Below the pieces are notes generated by a model, which was not told where the DNA came from, searched no databases, and saw only the letters and a program-made list of their open reading frames with translations. From Bufo bufo (lineage: Eukaryota; Chordata; Amphibia; Anura; Bufonidae), in assembly GCF_905171765.1 (NCBI RefSeq), contig NC_053397.1, positions 5,412,946-5,476,945 of the forward strand: a stretch of DNA of 64,000 nt, read 5' to 3'. The position numbers were made by a program, and so were the translations under genes. Below are positions 1 to 10,246 of the stretch, piece after piece (position 1 is the stretch's first letter; the number at the start of each line of letters is the position of its first letter).

Positions 1-2462
1 CTGTCCTCTGTAGTATATATACAGTATACTGTCCTCTGTAGTATATATACAGTATACTGTCCTCTGTAGTATATACAGTATACTGTCCTCTGTAGTATAT
101 ATACAGTATACTGTCCTCTGTAGTATATACAGTATACTGTCCTCTGTAGTATATACAGTATACTGTCCTCTGTAGTATATATATATATATACAGTATACT
201 GTCCTCTGTAGTATATATATACAGTATACTGCCCTCTGTAGTATATATATACAGTATACTGTCCTCTGTAGTATATATATACAGTATACTGTCCTCTGTA
301 GTATATATATACAGTATACTGTCCTCTGTAGTGTATATACAGTATACTGTCCTCTGTAGTATATATACAGTATACTGTCCTCTGTAGTATATATACAGTA
401 TACTGTCCTCTAGTATATATACAGTATACTGTCCTCTGTAGTGTATATACAGTATACTGTCCTCTGTAGTATATATACAGTATACTGTCCTCTGTAGTAT
501 ATATACAGTATACTGTCCTCTGTAGTATATACACAGTATACTGTCCTCTGTAGTATATATACAGTATACTGTCCTCTGTAGTATATACTGTATATATATA
601 CTACAGAGGACAGTATACTGTATATATATACTACAGAGGACAGTATACTGTATATACTACAGAGGACAGTATACTGTATATACTACAGAGGACAGTATAC
701 TGTATATATACTACAGAGGACAGTATACTGTATATACTACAGAGGACAGTATACTGTATATATACTACAGAGGACAGTATACTGTATATATATACTACAG
801 AGGATGGTATCCTGTATATATACTACAGAGGACAGTATACTGTATATATACTACAGAGGACAGTATACTGTATATATACTACAGAGGACAGTATACTGTA
901 TATATACTACAGAGGACAGTATACTGTATATATACTGCCCTCTGTAGTATATATACAGTATACTGTCCTCTGTAGTATATATATACAGTATACTGTCCTC
1001 TGTAGTGTATATACAGTATACTGTCCTCTGTAGTATATATACAGTATACTGTCCTCTGTAGTATATATACAGTATACTGTCCTCTAGTATATATACAGTA
1101 TACTGTCCTCTGTAGTGTATATACAGTATACCGTCCTCTGTAGTATATATACAGTATACCGTCCTCTGTAGTATATACACAGTATACTGTCCTCTGTAGT
1201 ATATATACAGTATACTGTCCTCTGTAGTATATATACAGTATACTGTCCTCTGTAGTATATATACAGTATACTGTCCTCTGTAGTATATATACAGGATACC
1301 ATCCTCTGTAGTATATATACAGTATACTGTCCTCTGTAGTATATATACAGGATACCATCCTCTGTAGTATATATATACAGTATACTGTCCTCTGTAGTAT
1401 ATATACAGTATACTGTCCTCTGTAGTGTATATATACAGTATACTGTCCTCTGTAGTGTATATATACAGTGTACTGTCCTCTGTAGTATATATATATATAC
1501 AGTATACTGTCCTCTGTAGTATATATATACAGTATACTGTCCTCTGTAGTACATATATATATATACAGTATACTGTCCTCTGTAGTGTATATATACAGTG
1601 TACTGTCCTCTGTAGTATATATATATATATACAGTATACTGTCCTCTGTAGTACATATATATATATACAGTATACTGTCCTCTGTAGTATATATATACAG
1701 TATACTGTCCTCTGTAGTATATATATACAGTATACTGTCCTCTGTAGTATATACACAGTATACTGTCCTCTGTAGTATATATACAGTATACTGTCCTCTG
1801 TAGTATATATATACAGTATACTGTCCTCTGTAGTATATATATACAGTATACTGTCCTCTGTAGTGTATATATAGTATACTGTCCTCTGTAGTATATATAC
1901 AGTATACTGTCCTCTGTAGTATATATATACAGTATACTGTCCTCTGTAGTATATATATACAGTATACTGTCCTCTGTAGTATATATTTACAGTATACTGT
2001 CCTCTGTAGTGTATATATAGTATACTGTCCTCTGTAGTATATATACAGTATACTGTCCTCTGTAGTATATATATACAGTATACTGTCCTCTGTAGTATAT
2101 ATAGTATACTGTCCTCTGTACTGTAGTATATATACAGTATACTGTCCTCTGTAGTATATATATACAGTATACTGTCCTCTATAGTATATATACAGTATAC
2201 TGTCCTCTGTAGTATATATGTACAGTATACTGTCCTCTGTAGTATATATAGTATACTGTCCTCTGTACTGTAGTATATATACAGTATACTGTCCTCTGTA
2301 GTATATATATACAGTATACTGTCCTCTATAGTATATATACAGTATACTGTCCTCTGTAGTGTATATATAGTATACTGTCCTCTGTAGTATATATAGTATA
2401 CTGTCCTCTGTAGTATATATACAGTATACTGTCCTCTGTAGTATATATATACTGTATACTGT
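1..2462. repeat. ~28-bp AT-rich minisatellite
   Basis: This is a tandem array of a unit reading approximately AGTATACTGTCCTCTGTAG followed by a variable run of TA steps and AC. Unit length is about 26-36 bp depending on the number of TA steps. The unit is partly self-complementary (GTATAC and TATATA cores), so single strands should fold. Most copies read in the orientation containing CTGTCCTCTGTAG, but about 588-936 reads in the opposite orientation (CTACAGAGGACAG). The array starts before the window and ends where a LINE reverse transcriptase fragment starts. Open frames over this region (for example 851-1756 minus, 1425-1775 plus) are repeat translations, not genes. Confidence 0.97.
588..936 (-). 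repeat. Inverted block inside the 28-bp minisatellite
   Basis: Between about 588 and 936 every unit is reverse-complemented relative to both flanks: ACTACAGAGGACAGTATACT replaces CTGTCCTCTGTAGT. Both junctions fall in the palindromic GTATAC/TATATA part of the unit, which is where a fold-back or inversion event would join most easily. It contains about 12 inverted units, including one variant reading GAGGATGGTATCC. Confidence 0.9.
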
Positions 2463-2853
2463 CCTCTTCAGTGTTAATTACTTTACACAGTTTAGTGTCA
2501 TCTGCGAAAATTGATATTTTACTATGCAAGCCTTCTACAAGATCATTAATAAATATATTGAAGAGAATAGGGCCCAATACTGACCCCTGAGGTACTCCAC
2601 TAGTGACAGTGACCCAATCTGAGTATGTACTGTTAATAACCACCCTCTGTTTTCTATCATTGAGCCAGTTACTTACCCACATACAGACGTTTTCTCCCAG
2701 TCCGAGCATTCTCATTTTATATACTAACCTTTTATGTGGTACAGCGTCAGATGCTTTGGAGAAGTCCAGATACACGACATCCATTGATTCGCCGCGGTCA
2801 AAGTGACCAATAGCAATTAAACCAAGAAAGCATTTTACAAACGTGATATCCAT
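2463..2853 (-). pseudogene. Non-LTR retrotransposon reverse transcriptase fragment (CR1/L2/Jockey-like)
   Basis: The minus-strand frame encodes about 134 residues of a LINE reverse transcriptase palm. In order it shows YLDFSKASD (motif A, about residues 28-36), WLNDRKQRVVIN, SGVPQGSVLGP (motif B, about 85-95) and FADDTKL with the catalytic DD pair (about 116-122). These are characteristic of CR1/L2/Jockey-group enzymes that copy element RNA by target-primed reverse transcription. The fragment lacks the endonuclease, the RT fingers and the C-terminal domain. Motif A reads SKASD where family members usually have SKAFD. Beyond residue 134 the frame runs straight into the 28-bp minisatellite. It is a dead fragment; the exact LINE clade is not resolved. 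Confidence 0.85.
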
Positions 2854-2911
2854 TATTAACCACCACAGTTAAGCTGTAGAACGAACAAATCTCCATAAAA
2901 AACAAAGTAGC

Positions 2912-4576
2912 CATGTACATATCCTGTATTATACTCCAGAGCTGCACTCACTATTCGGCTGGTGCAGTCACTGTGTACACATACATTACATATCCTGTAC
3001 TGATCCTGAGTTACATCCTGTATTATACTCCAGAGCTGCACTCACTATTCTGCTGGTGCAGTCACTGTGTACATACATTACTTATCCTGTACTGATCCTG
3101 AGTTACATCGTGTATTATACTCCAGAGCTGCACTCACTATTCTGCTGGTGCAGTCACTGTGTACATACATTACTTATCCTGTACTGATCCTGAGTTACAT
3201 CCTGTATTATACTCCAGAGCTGCACTCACTATTCTGCTGGTGCAGTCAATGTGTACATACATTACATATCCTGTACTGATCCTGAGTTACATCCTGTATT
3301 ATACTCCAGAGCTGCACTCACTATTCAGCTGGTGCAGTCACTGTGTACACACATTACTTATCCTGTACTGATCCTGAGTTACATCCTGTATTATACTCCA
3401 GAGCTGCACTCACTGTTCTGCTTTTGCAGTCACTGTGTACATACATTACTTATCCTGTACTGATCCTGAGTTACATCCTGTATTATACTCCAGAGCTGCA
3501 CTCACTATTCTGCTGGTGGAGTCACTGTGTACATACATTACTTATCCTGTACTGATCCTGAGTTACATCCTGTATTATACTCCAGAGCTGCACTCACTAT
3601 TCTGCTGGTGCAGTCACTGTGTACATACATTACTTATCCTGTACTGATCCTGAGTTACATCCTGTATTATACTCCAGAGCTGCACTCATTATTCTGCTGG
3701 TACAGTCACTGTGTACATACATTACTTATCCTGTACTGATCCTGAGTTACATCCTGTATTATACTCCAGAGCTGCACTCACTATTCTGCTGGTGCAGTCA
3801 CTGTGTACATACATTACTTATCCTGTACTGATCCTGAGTTACATCCTGTATTATACTCCAGAGCTGCACTCACTATTCTGCTGGTGCAGTCACTGTGTAC
3901 ATACGTTACTTATCCTGTACTGATCCTGAGTTACATCCTGCATTATACTCCAGAGCTGCACTCACTATTCTGCTGGTGCAGTCACTGTGTACATACATTA
4001 CTTATCCTGTACTGATCCTGAGTTACATCCTGTATTACACTCCAGAGCTGCACTCACTGTTCTGCTGGTACAGTCACTGTGTACATACATTACTTATCCT
4101 GTACTGATCCTGAGTTACTTCCTGTATTATACTCCAGAGCTGCACTCACTATTCTGCTGGTGCAGTCACTGTGTACATACATTACTTATCCTGTACTGAT
4201 CCTGAGTTACATCCTGTATTATACTCCAGAGCTGCACTCACTATTCTGCTGGTGCAGTCACTGTGTACATACATTACTTATCCTGTACTGATCCTGAGTT
4301 ACATCCTGTATTATACTCCAGAGCTGCACTCACTATTCTGCTGGTGCAGTCACTGTGTACATACATTACTTATCCTGTACTGATCCTGAGTTACATCCTG
4401 TATTATACTCCAGAGCTGCACTCACTATTCTGCTGGTGCAGTCACTGTGTACATACATTACTTATCCTGTACTGATCCTGAGTTACATCCTGTATTATAC
4501 TCCAGAGCTGCACTCACTATTCTGCTGGTGCAGTCACTGTGTACATACATTACTTATCCTGTACTGATCCTGAGTT
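2912..4576. repeat. 92-bp minisatellite, left half
   Basis: About 18 head-to-tail copies of a 92-bp unit containing CTCCAGAGCTGCACTCACTA, CTGCTGGTGCAGTCACTG, TACATACATTACTTATCCTG and TGATCCTGAGTTACATCC. The period is exact: identical landmarks recur at 3067, 3159, 3251, 3343 and so on. Copies differ by occasional substitutions. The overlapping 70-residue open frames are shadows of the unit. The array stops after CCTGAGTT at 4576, where a DIRS retrotransposon begins, and resumes in phase at 10250. Confidence 0.97.
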
Positions 4577-4730
4577 TTACAGCCAGACACGGAGGCTCCT
4601 ATTGCTTTCTCCTTCTTTACTTCCACCAATAGCAGCAAAGGAGAAATTAACATAAACATAACAATACAGGCCCCTCCCCTGACAGATCCTATAATAAGCA
4701 GTGTCCTCTTCATATCTTCCTCTTTCTTTG
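4577..4730 (+). repeat. DIRS left inverted terminal repeat
   Basis: Starts TTACAGCCAGACACGGAGG and ends near CCTCTTTCTTTG. It pairs as reverse complement with 10056-10205 through shared blocks such as TGCTTTCTCCTTCTTTACTT, TAATAAGCAGTGTCCTCTTC and ATATCTTCCTCTTTCTTTG. The outermost ~30 bases also match the reverse complement of the first part of the internal complementary region near 9582-9617. Confidence 0.92.
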
Positions 4731-5443
4731 CTGCTCCACCAAAGCTAAGTGATCTATATGTTCGATTATGTGATTTTAGATTGGGAAGCAATTATGTCTT
4801 TGCATGGTATTTATTACTTGCCTAGCATATATATACTTTTCTGACCTGTAACAGGGTCTCCCCTTTTTCCCTTCATTTGTGGAGTTTTTATCACTGTATT
4901 ACTGTATTCCCATACACCTATTGCGGCCTTCATCTGGGGGCCGTTCCCCCCTCCCTCTCTTTCCCCTCTGCTTTGTTTCATCGGCGGTTTATCCCCTGAA
5001 TCGTTTCCTTTTTGGGGTGTGTTGCCTTGACCCCCCTCCTCTCCCTCTACCTTTATCGCCGCTCTGATCCCTTCCCGCTGGTCTCCGGCGGCATAGGTTC
5101 TCGGCGGCATATTTCTGTAGCTTCCCGCGGCTCCGAGATCTCGGCAGATCTCGGCGGCCATCTTGGGAGCTCCCGCCCGTCCTATCGTGGGATTTGGGAG
5201 CGCTCACCAGTGCCTTGCTACTCACATTCGGCTCCGGATCGGCTCCTGCTGCAGTGCGGCGCCCGGGGTGATTAACCCCTGTTTAGGTTAGTTTTCTGCC
5301 ACAGTTTAGGCACCATTAGTCTAGGTACCCCCATCGGTTACCCTGCATTTAGATTTTAGCTCTAAAAATAAACGAAATCATGTCCTCAGACCGCTCTCCC
5401 TCTGGGCCTAATCCCCACCCACAGGGACCCCAGCTTGCCAGAC
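4731..5443 (+). other. DIRS 5' untranslated/leader region
   Basis: About 700 bases between the left terminal repeat and the gag-like frame. The composition turns GC-rich around 5030-5280, with several CGGCGG motifs, unlike the AT-rich flanks. An ATG at 5380 opens a short frame (MSSDRSPSGPNPHPQ...) that is not in the gag frame and ends near 5479. It could be a small upstream frame, or the true gag start separated from the rest by an indel near 5430. No RNA gene or other feature is recognised. Confidence 0.5.
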
Positions 5444-6780
5444 ATGAGTGCACAGGCCCTGGAGCTTCAACGCTCAGTGTCTAGTGCCATTATAGAGGCC
5501 ATGGGCTCCATGTCCTCAATGATCTCTCAGACCATATCTCAGGCCTTGTCTGCCCATGCCCCTGACCCCTCTAATCTAATGCCTACACCCACTAAGCCGC
5601 AGCCTACCATTGAACCTCCTGCCCAGGAGACATTGACTGGTGTGATCCAAGCCACCCATGATAGCGCGCTTAGATCGCGCAAAAGAGCCTTACCGCGCCA
5701 GGCAGAAAGGGCGCGAACGTGGAAATGTGCTAGAGCACAAACTGATGACATAGATTCTGATAATGAATCTGATATGGAGGCTTATGCGGAGGAAAGTGAC
5801 CACTCTGATGGGGAGTTGGAGATGGAACCTGAGTTTCCAGGTACCTCAGGCCCTAGGCCTTCCACATCTGGGTCCGTGGGCGCTTCCACCTCTGCCCCTA
5901 ACACGGCTCCTAACCTGGTGGACCCTTCTGGAAACCCACTATTTGACCCTGATGCCCTCCACCACCCTAGGTCGGCGGAGTGGATGCCGGTAGCTCATGT
6001 GAGCGACTACCTGGAGCACTGGGTGCGTCGTCCTCTCAGCAAAGAGGCGCGCAGCAAGCTCCGTGCAGAATGCCCTAGACCATTGATCCCCAACAAGGTC
6101 TGTGAGACGCCATCTGTGGATCAAAAGATGACGCAGTTTTTGGCAAAAACCGGCTGGAATCCTCGTAAAGGGCTGGATTCCGCTATAAAGAGTTGTCAGG
6201 ACAAGCTCCTCGACATTTTTGGCCCCCTCGCCAAAATCTTTGAAATGGCCGAATCGGCCAGAGTGGACGGCTCTCCGATTGATCCGGAGGAGCTTATTGG
6301 CTGGATACAAAGAGCCATTTGCATTGCGGGCAGCACCAACTCCTCCCTGGCCATTGAAAGGCGTAAAGCCATTCTTTTTAAGATTGACCCAAAATTGGCC
6401 AACCTGGCACTCACTGAGACAGGGAAGGATGCTCAGGGTCAACTGTTCGGGGATTCCTTCATTAAGGACCTCAGCAGGTACGTTGGAGTATTTACCGCAT
6501 TGGACAAGGCCCAGTCCTCCATGAAAAGGGTATTTCAGGGACGGGTCTCCACTAGGGCCGGCAGTAGTAGGGGCCGTCTGTCCGGCCGCTCCAGCTATCA
6601 AGCCCGCAGCTCGGGCAAAGGCTCCTTCAACCAGAGACCTCCTTTCCAGGACCAAAGGAACCCTCCCTCGTTCTTCCCGGCCAGAGGCGGCCAATGGCGT
6701 TCCAGGTCCGTTAGAGGGAATCCGAACTACAGAAAATCTTTCGGTAAGTCTTTCCCCAGTGGGGACTTCTTTCACTCCTT
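5444..6780 (+). CDS. DIRS gag-like ORF1
   Basis: Starts at the first in-frame ATG (MSAQALELQRSVSS). The predicted ~445-residue protein has an acidic stretch (ESDMEAYAEESDHSDGELEM) and a Pro/Ser/Thr-rich linker. An alpha-helical core follows (SAEWMPVAHVSDYLEHWVRR through ELIGWIQRAICIAGS). It ends in a basic Arg/Ser/Gly tail (RVSTRAGSSRGRLSGRSS, GGQWRSRSVRG) suited to nucleic-acid binding. This layout fits the ORF1/gag proteins of vertebrate DIRS elements, which package the RNA. No zinc knuckle is visible. No stop codon ends the gag: the same frame stays open to 9577, so the end given here is the approximate point where the RT frame takes over. An ATG at 5380 in another frame may mark the ancestral start. 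Confidence 0.75.
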
Positions 6781-7838
6781 GTGTAGGGGGCAGACTCCGT
6801 CTATGTTCCCACGTTTGGTCCATCATCACATCAGACCCATGGGTGCTGAACACTGTGCAGGGGTTCCACATAGAACTTACGGGTTCGCCAGATCTCGTCC
6901 TTTCTCCTCCTCCCCTGGCACTACCGGACAGGGAGCTAGTGGATGTAGAACTTTGTTCACTCTTGCACAAGGATGCGATAGAAAGAGCCCCTCCTACCCA
7001 AAGGGGCGTTCTCAGCCACATTTTTCTAGTTCAAAAGAAAGGGGGACAATTTCGCCCAGTCATAAATCTTCGGGCACTGAACGCTGTGGTGCGCTACCGC
7101 CACTTCAAGATGGAGGGGATTCACCTCCTTCGGGACTTGCTGATTCCTGGGGACTGGATGGTGAAGCTGGATCTCAAAGATGCTTATCTTACGGTCCCAA
7201 TTGCCTCCTCGTCCAGGGATCTCCTGCGCTTCCTGTGGAAGGGCGAAGTGTGGCGCTTCACTTGCCTGCCGTTCGGTCTTTCCTCAGCTCCTTGGTGCTT
7301 CACCAAGTTACTGCGCCCAGTCATGGTCTGGCTGCGGAGTCGTGGGGTTCGTCTTGTCATATACCTGGACGACATCCTCATTATGCACCAATGTCAGTCG
7401 TCTCTGCTACAACACCTCCAGTGGACCTCGGATCTTCTGACGGGTCTGGGTTTTTTACTCAATCTCGAGAAATCCTGCCTCACACCGACTCGACGTATGG
7501 AGTTTCTGGGCTTCACGGTGGACTCTGTCGCAGAATTTCTCAGTCTCCCTGCAGAGAAATTGCGGACGATACGCAAGGAGTTGAGACATGCGCTCTCAAC
7601 CCCCTCCCTATCCCTACGCCACCTGGCTCGCATCATTGGACTATTAGCCTCCTCTATCCAGGCAGTCTTCCCCGCTCCGCTCCATTATCGGGCGTTACAG
7701 CGCCTGAAGATCGCCCACCTCCGTGCCGGGGCCTCGTTCGCAGACGCGGTGATTCTGGATCAGGAAGCTCAGGAGGAACTTCGTTGGTGGTTGAGCAACT
7801 TGGAAGCCTGGAACGGCAGAGCAATCTTCGGATTCTAA
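6759..7838 (+). CDS. DIRS reverse transcriptase
   Basis: A 359-residue frame shifted by one relative to gag, so RT overlaps the end of ORF1. Motifs in order: LVQKKGGQFRPVINLRALN (fingers), VKLDLKDAY with the motif A aspartate near residue 138, CLPFGLSSAPWCFTKLL (motif B) and IYLDDILIM with YLDD at about residues 202-205 (motif C). A connection region follows (MEFLGFTVDS, LSLRHLARIIGLLASS). These are the hallmarks of the DIRS/Ty3 RT group, and all catalytic aspartates are present. The frame ends at a TAA at 7836-7838, directly before the RNase H domain, which continues in the same frame. The TAA therefore looks like a premature stop rather than a natural end. The chosen start is the first ATG and is uncertain, since expression may use a frameshift or internal initiation. 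Confidence 0.92.
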   Translation: MGTSFTPCVGGRLRLCSHVWSIITSDPWVLNTVQGFHIELTGSPDLVLSPPPLALPDRELVDVELCSLLHKDAIERAPPTQRGVLSHIFLVQKKGGQFRPVINLRALNAVVRYRHFKMEGIHLLRDLLIPGDWMVKLDLKDAYLTVPIASSSRDLLRFLWKGEVWRFTCLPFGLSSAPWCFTKLLRPVMVWLRSRGVRLVIYLDDILIMHQCQSSLLQHLQWTSDLLTGLGFLLNLEKSCLTPTRRMEFLGFTVDSVAEFLSLPAEKLRTIRKELRHALSTPSLSLRHLARIIGLLASSIQAVFPAPLHYRALQRLKIAHLRAGASFADAVILDQEAQEELRWWLSNLEAWNGRAIFGF

Positions 7839-8792
7839 CCGGAATTCACGGTAGAGTCGGACGCGAGTCTCCAAGGCTGGGGTGCCCACTGCGAGGGTAT
7901 CTCCACTGGGGGTCGATGGGCGGAGTCCGAGACCCATCTTCACATCAACGCGCTGGAACTTCTAGCGGGTTCGTTTGCCATCAGGAGTTTCACCAAGGGC
8001 ATAGCTCATGCATGCATCCGTCTACGCATGGACAATGTGTCGGCGGTCCGATACGTCAATCACCTAGGCGGCACTCAATCGGCCACCTTAGCCCGCCTGG
8101 CGAAGGAGTTCTGGTCCTACTGTCTGTCCAGGGACATCATGATTCAAGCGGAGTACCTGCCGGGTCTTCACAATTACAGAGCGGATCGGAGTTCCCGATG
8201 CTTCACGGACGGCAGCGACTGGAGGCTGAATCCGGAAATATTCTCCACAATCTCGGACATCTGGGGTCCTTGCTCCATAGATCTGTTCGCCTCCCGACTC
8301 AATACTCACCTGCCCAGGTTCTTCAGCTGGCGGCCGGACCCGGAAGCAGAAGCGGTGGATGCGTTCCTACAGGACTGGTCTTCAGCCCTACATTACGCGT
8401 TTCCACCGTTTGCCATGATTCCGAGGTTGTTGCTACAGACTCGGCGTCAGGTGGCGGAACTGGTGGTGGTGATTCCCTTCTGGGGATCTCAAGCCTGGTA
8501 CCCGATCCTCCTAGAACTCCTAGTCGATGTTCCTCTCCTACTCCCGATGCGGACGGATCTCCTCCAGGACCCTCTGGGTGCCCCACATCCCCTGCTGGTC
8601 GAGGGCTCCCTTCAACTTCTAGCGTGCCGAATCTCAGGACTCCAGGAGCGGTCGAGGGAATTTCGGAGGCAACTAGACGCCTCCTGGACAACGCTTGGGC
8701 TCCCGGCACCCGAAAATCTTACCCGGCAGCTTGGGGATCTTGGGTTAGCTGGTGCGTGGAACGGGACCTGGATCCCGTTTCGGCATCTGTAA
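7839..8792 (+). pseudogene. DIRS RNase H and methyltransferase-like region, cut off from RT by a stop
   Basis: Same frame as the RT, directly after the TAA at 7836-7838. RNase H signatures: VESDASLQGWGAH (first Asp codon at 7860), ETHLHINALELLA, RMDNVSAVRYVN (Asp at 8031) and YLPGLHNYRADRSSR (Asp at 8184), so the core acidic residues are intact. From about 8274 comes SIDLFASRLNTHLPRFFSW, then AFPPFAMIPRLLL and VVVIPFWGSQAWYPILLELL. This is the region of DIRS polyproteins described as DNA adenine methyltransferase-like; I infer that from position and recalled motifs. The frame ends at 8792 and overlaps the recombinase reading frame. An ATG at 8028 exists, but starting there would lose most of RNase H. 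Confidence 0.82.
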
Positions 8793-9577
8793 CCCATTTA
8801 TTGCAATTCCTGACATCTCTTTTTGAGGCAGGGAAAGCTTATCGGACCATCAATTTGTTCCGTTCTGCTATTTCCTCGACTCATCAGGGATTTGATGGCG
8901 TTCCTGCTGGTCAACACCCTTTGGTGTCTCGACTTTTACGTGGCTCACGCTTGGCTCGGCCTCCTCGGCCACGTTTCACCACTACGTGGGATGTTTCCCT
9001 GGTGCTGTCTTTCCTCTCTTCCTGGCCCGACAACGCGGCTCTTTCCCTCCGTCAACTGTCGGCCAAGTTGCTGACTCTTTTTTGCCTGATTTCCTGTAAG
9101 AGGGTATCTGATGTCAGGGCTTTGGATCATGATGCCAGATCCTTTACTCCCGAGGGTGTTACTTTTAACATCACGCGGCGTACCAAGACCAATATTCGGT
9201 CTGTGTCCTATCCCAGTTTTCCGTCTTCTCCGGCGCTCTGTCCTGTAGCTTGCCTACGTGAATATGAGTTGCGCACTAGGTCTCACCGGTCTGCGGACGT
9301 TCCACAGCTTTTTCTCTCTATTCGTCATCCCTTTGGCCCGGTTACCAGTCCCCCTTTGGCGCGTTGGATGAAGTGGGTCATGTCCCTTTCTGGGATTGAT
9401 ACGACGATATTTACCGCTCACTCGGCCAGGGGCGCGGCTGCTACTGCCCTGGCAGTTTCGGGGGCTCGTTTGGAGGACATTCTGCGTCTGGCTGACTGGT
9501 CTAGGGCCACGACGTTCACAGAGTTTTATTTCCGTCCTCCCCCTCATATGTTTTCAGCTATTATTGAGCAGCTTTGA
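8600..9577 (+). CDS. DIRS tyrosine recombinase
   Basis: About 325 residues in the same frame as gag, overlapping the last ~190 bases of the RNase H/methyltransferase frame. An N-terminal core-binding part (RRLLDNAWAPGTRKSYPAAW, VTHLLQFLTSLF, AYRTINLFRSAISS) precedes the catalytic domain. The catalytic tetrad is visible: Arg in ISCKRVSDVRALD (codon at 9101), His and Arg in TAHSARGAAAT (codons at 9419 and 9428), and the nucleophilic Tyr in FTEFYFRPP (codon at 9527). The enzyme inserts the circular DNA intermediate without target duplication, which fits the clean GTT junctions of this copy. There is no stop upstream in frame, so the start shown is the approximate domain start. The protein ends at FSAIIEQL. 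Confidence 0.9.
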   Translation, partial: RGLPSTSSVPNLRTPGAVEGISEATRRLLDNAWAPGTRKSYPAAWGSWVSWCVERDLDPVSASVTHLLQFLTSLFEAGKAYRTINLFRSAISSTHQGFDGVPAGQHPLVSRLLRGSRLARPPRPRFTTTWDVSLVLSFLSSWPDNAALSLRQLSAKLLTLFCLISCKRVSDVRALDHDARSFTPEGVTFNITRRTKTNIRSVSYPSFPSSPALCPVACLREYELRTRSHRSADVPQLFLSIRHPFGPVTSPPLARWMKWVMSLSGIDTTIFTAHSARGAAATALAVSGARLEDILRLADWSRATTFTEFYFRPPPHMFSAIIEQL

Positions 9578-9581
9578 ACTT

Positions 9582-9682
9582 GCAATACGAAGCCTCCGTG
9601 TCTTGATGTAAAACTTAATGATTTTCCTATTTCATGACGTAAAGTCATAGTTTTATTAAAGACACGGAGGCGAGTATTGCCC
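9582..9682 (+). repeat. DIRS internal complementary region
   Basis: Directly after the recombinase stop. The first part (TACGAAGCCTCCGTGTCTTG) is the near reverse complement of the outer left end, around 4576-4606. The second part (TTAATGATTTTCCTATTTCA, GACGTAAAGTCATAG, AAAGACACGGAGGCGAGTAT) is the essentially perfect reverse complement of the right end 10181-10246. The two parts overlap in AAACTT. This region is thought to template the ends during formation of the circular replication intermediate. Confidence 0.93.
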
Positions 9683-10055
9683 GCCCTAGGTTTCTCCTGC
9701 CCCCCCTATTATTATTACTGTTATGGTATTATTATTGATTATTATTCTGGCTTCTGTTGTTATTTATGTCGTTTTACCGCTAAGGTTTATTATGGTTCTG
9801 TTTCAGCGACCTTTTTTGATGTACGACCGTTGAGATTGTGCATTTGTACCCATGTGTTTACACTGGCTATATTATTTATTCTGTTTCAGGTTGAAAACTC
9901 CTCGGCATATGGAATTCCGTGTTGTTCCAGGTTTCCTGAGATGTTAGCCATGTTGGCTTGAGTTCTTCAGTTGGAGGGACAAGATTGGTCGGTGTCGGAA
10001 CCAGTTCCAGTTCGGTTCGTTTTCGGTTATGGTTTGGCGGTTGGTGTCGTGGATT
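9683..10055 (+). other. DIRS 3' untranslated segment
   Basis: About 370 bases between the internal complementary region and the right terminal repeat. It includes ATT/TTA-rich stretches (9705-9740) and no convincing frame. Short open frames here lack any recognisable motif. Confidence 0.6.
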
Positions 10056-10246
10056 CAAAGAAAGAGGAAGATATGAAGAGGACACTGCTTATTATAGGAT
10101 CTGTTAGGGGAGGGTCCTTTATTGTTTTGATTATGTTAATTTCTCCTTTGCTGCTATTGGTGGAAGTAAAGAAGGAGAAAGCAATACTCGCCTCCGTGTC
10201 TTTAATAAAACTATGACTTTACGTCATGAAATAGGAAAATCATTAA
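10056..10246 (-). repeat. DIRS right inverted terminal repeat with extended end
   Basis: 10056-10205 is the reverse complement of the left terminal repeat. The extra ~40 bases (AAAACTATGACTTTACGTCA, AATAGGAAAATCATTAAG) have no counterpart at the left end but are copied in inverted form in the internal complementary region. This asymmetry is typical of DIRS elements. An AATAAA at 10203-10208 could serve as a polyadenylation signal. Confidence 0.92.

Noticed and set aside
851..1803. Tyr/Ile-rich frames in the first array
   Set aside because: They are translations of the AT-rich 28-bp repeat.
2913..4632. Series of 70-residue frames (MYIHYLSCTDPEL...) repeating every 92 bases
   Set aside because: Each is the same minisatellite unit read again; overlapping frames with stops in fixed positions are not genes.
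5939..7021. 360-residue minus-strand open frame under the DIRS gag/RT
   Set aside because: It is antisense to well-supported DIRS coding regions and has no motif; it is a by-product of GC-rich coding sequence.
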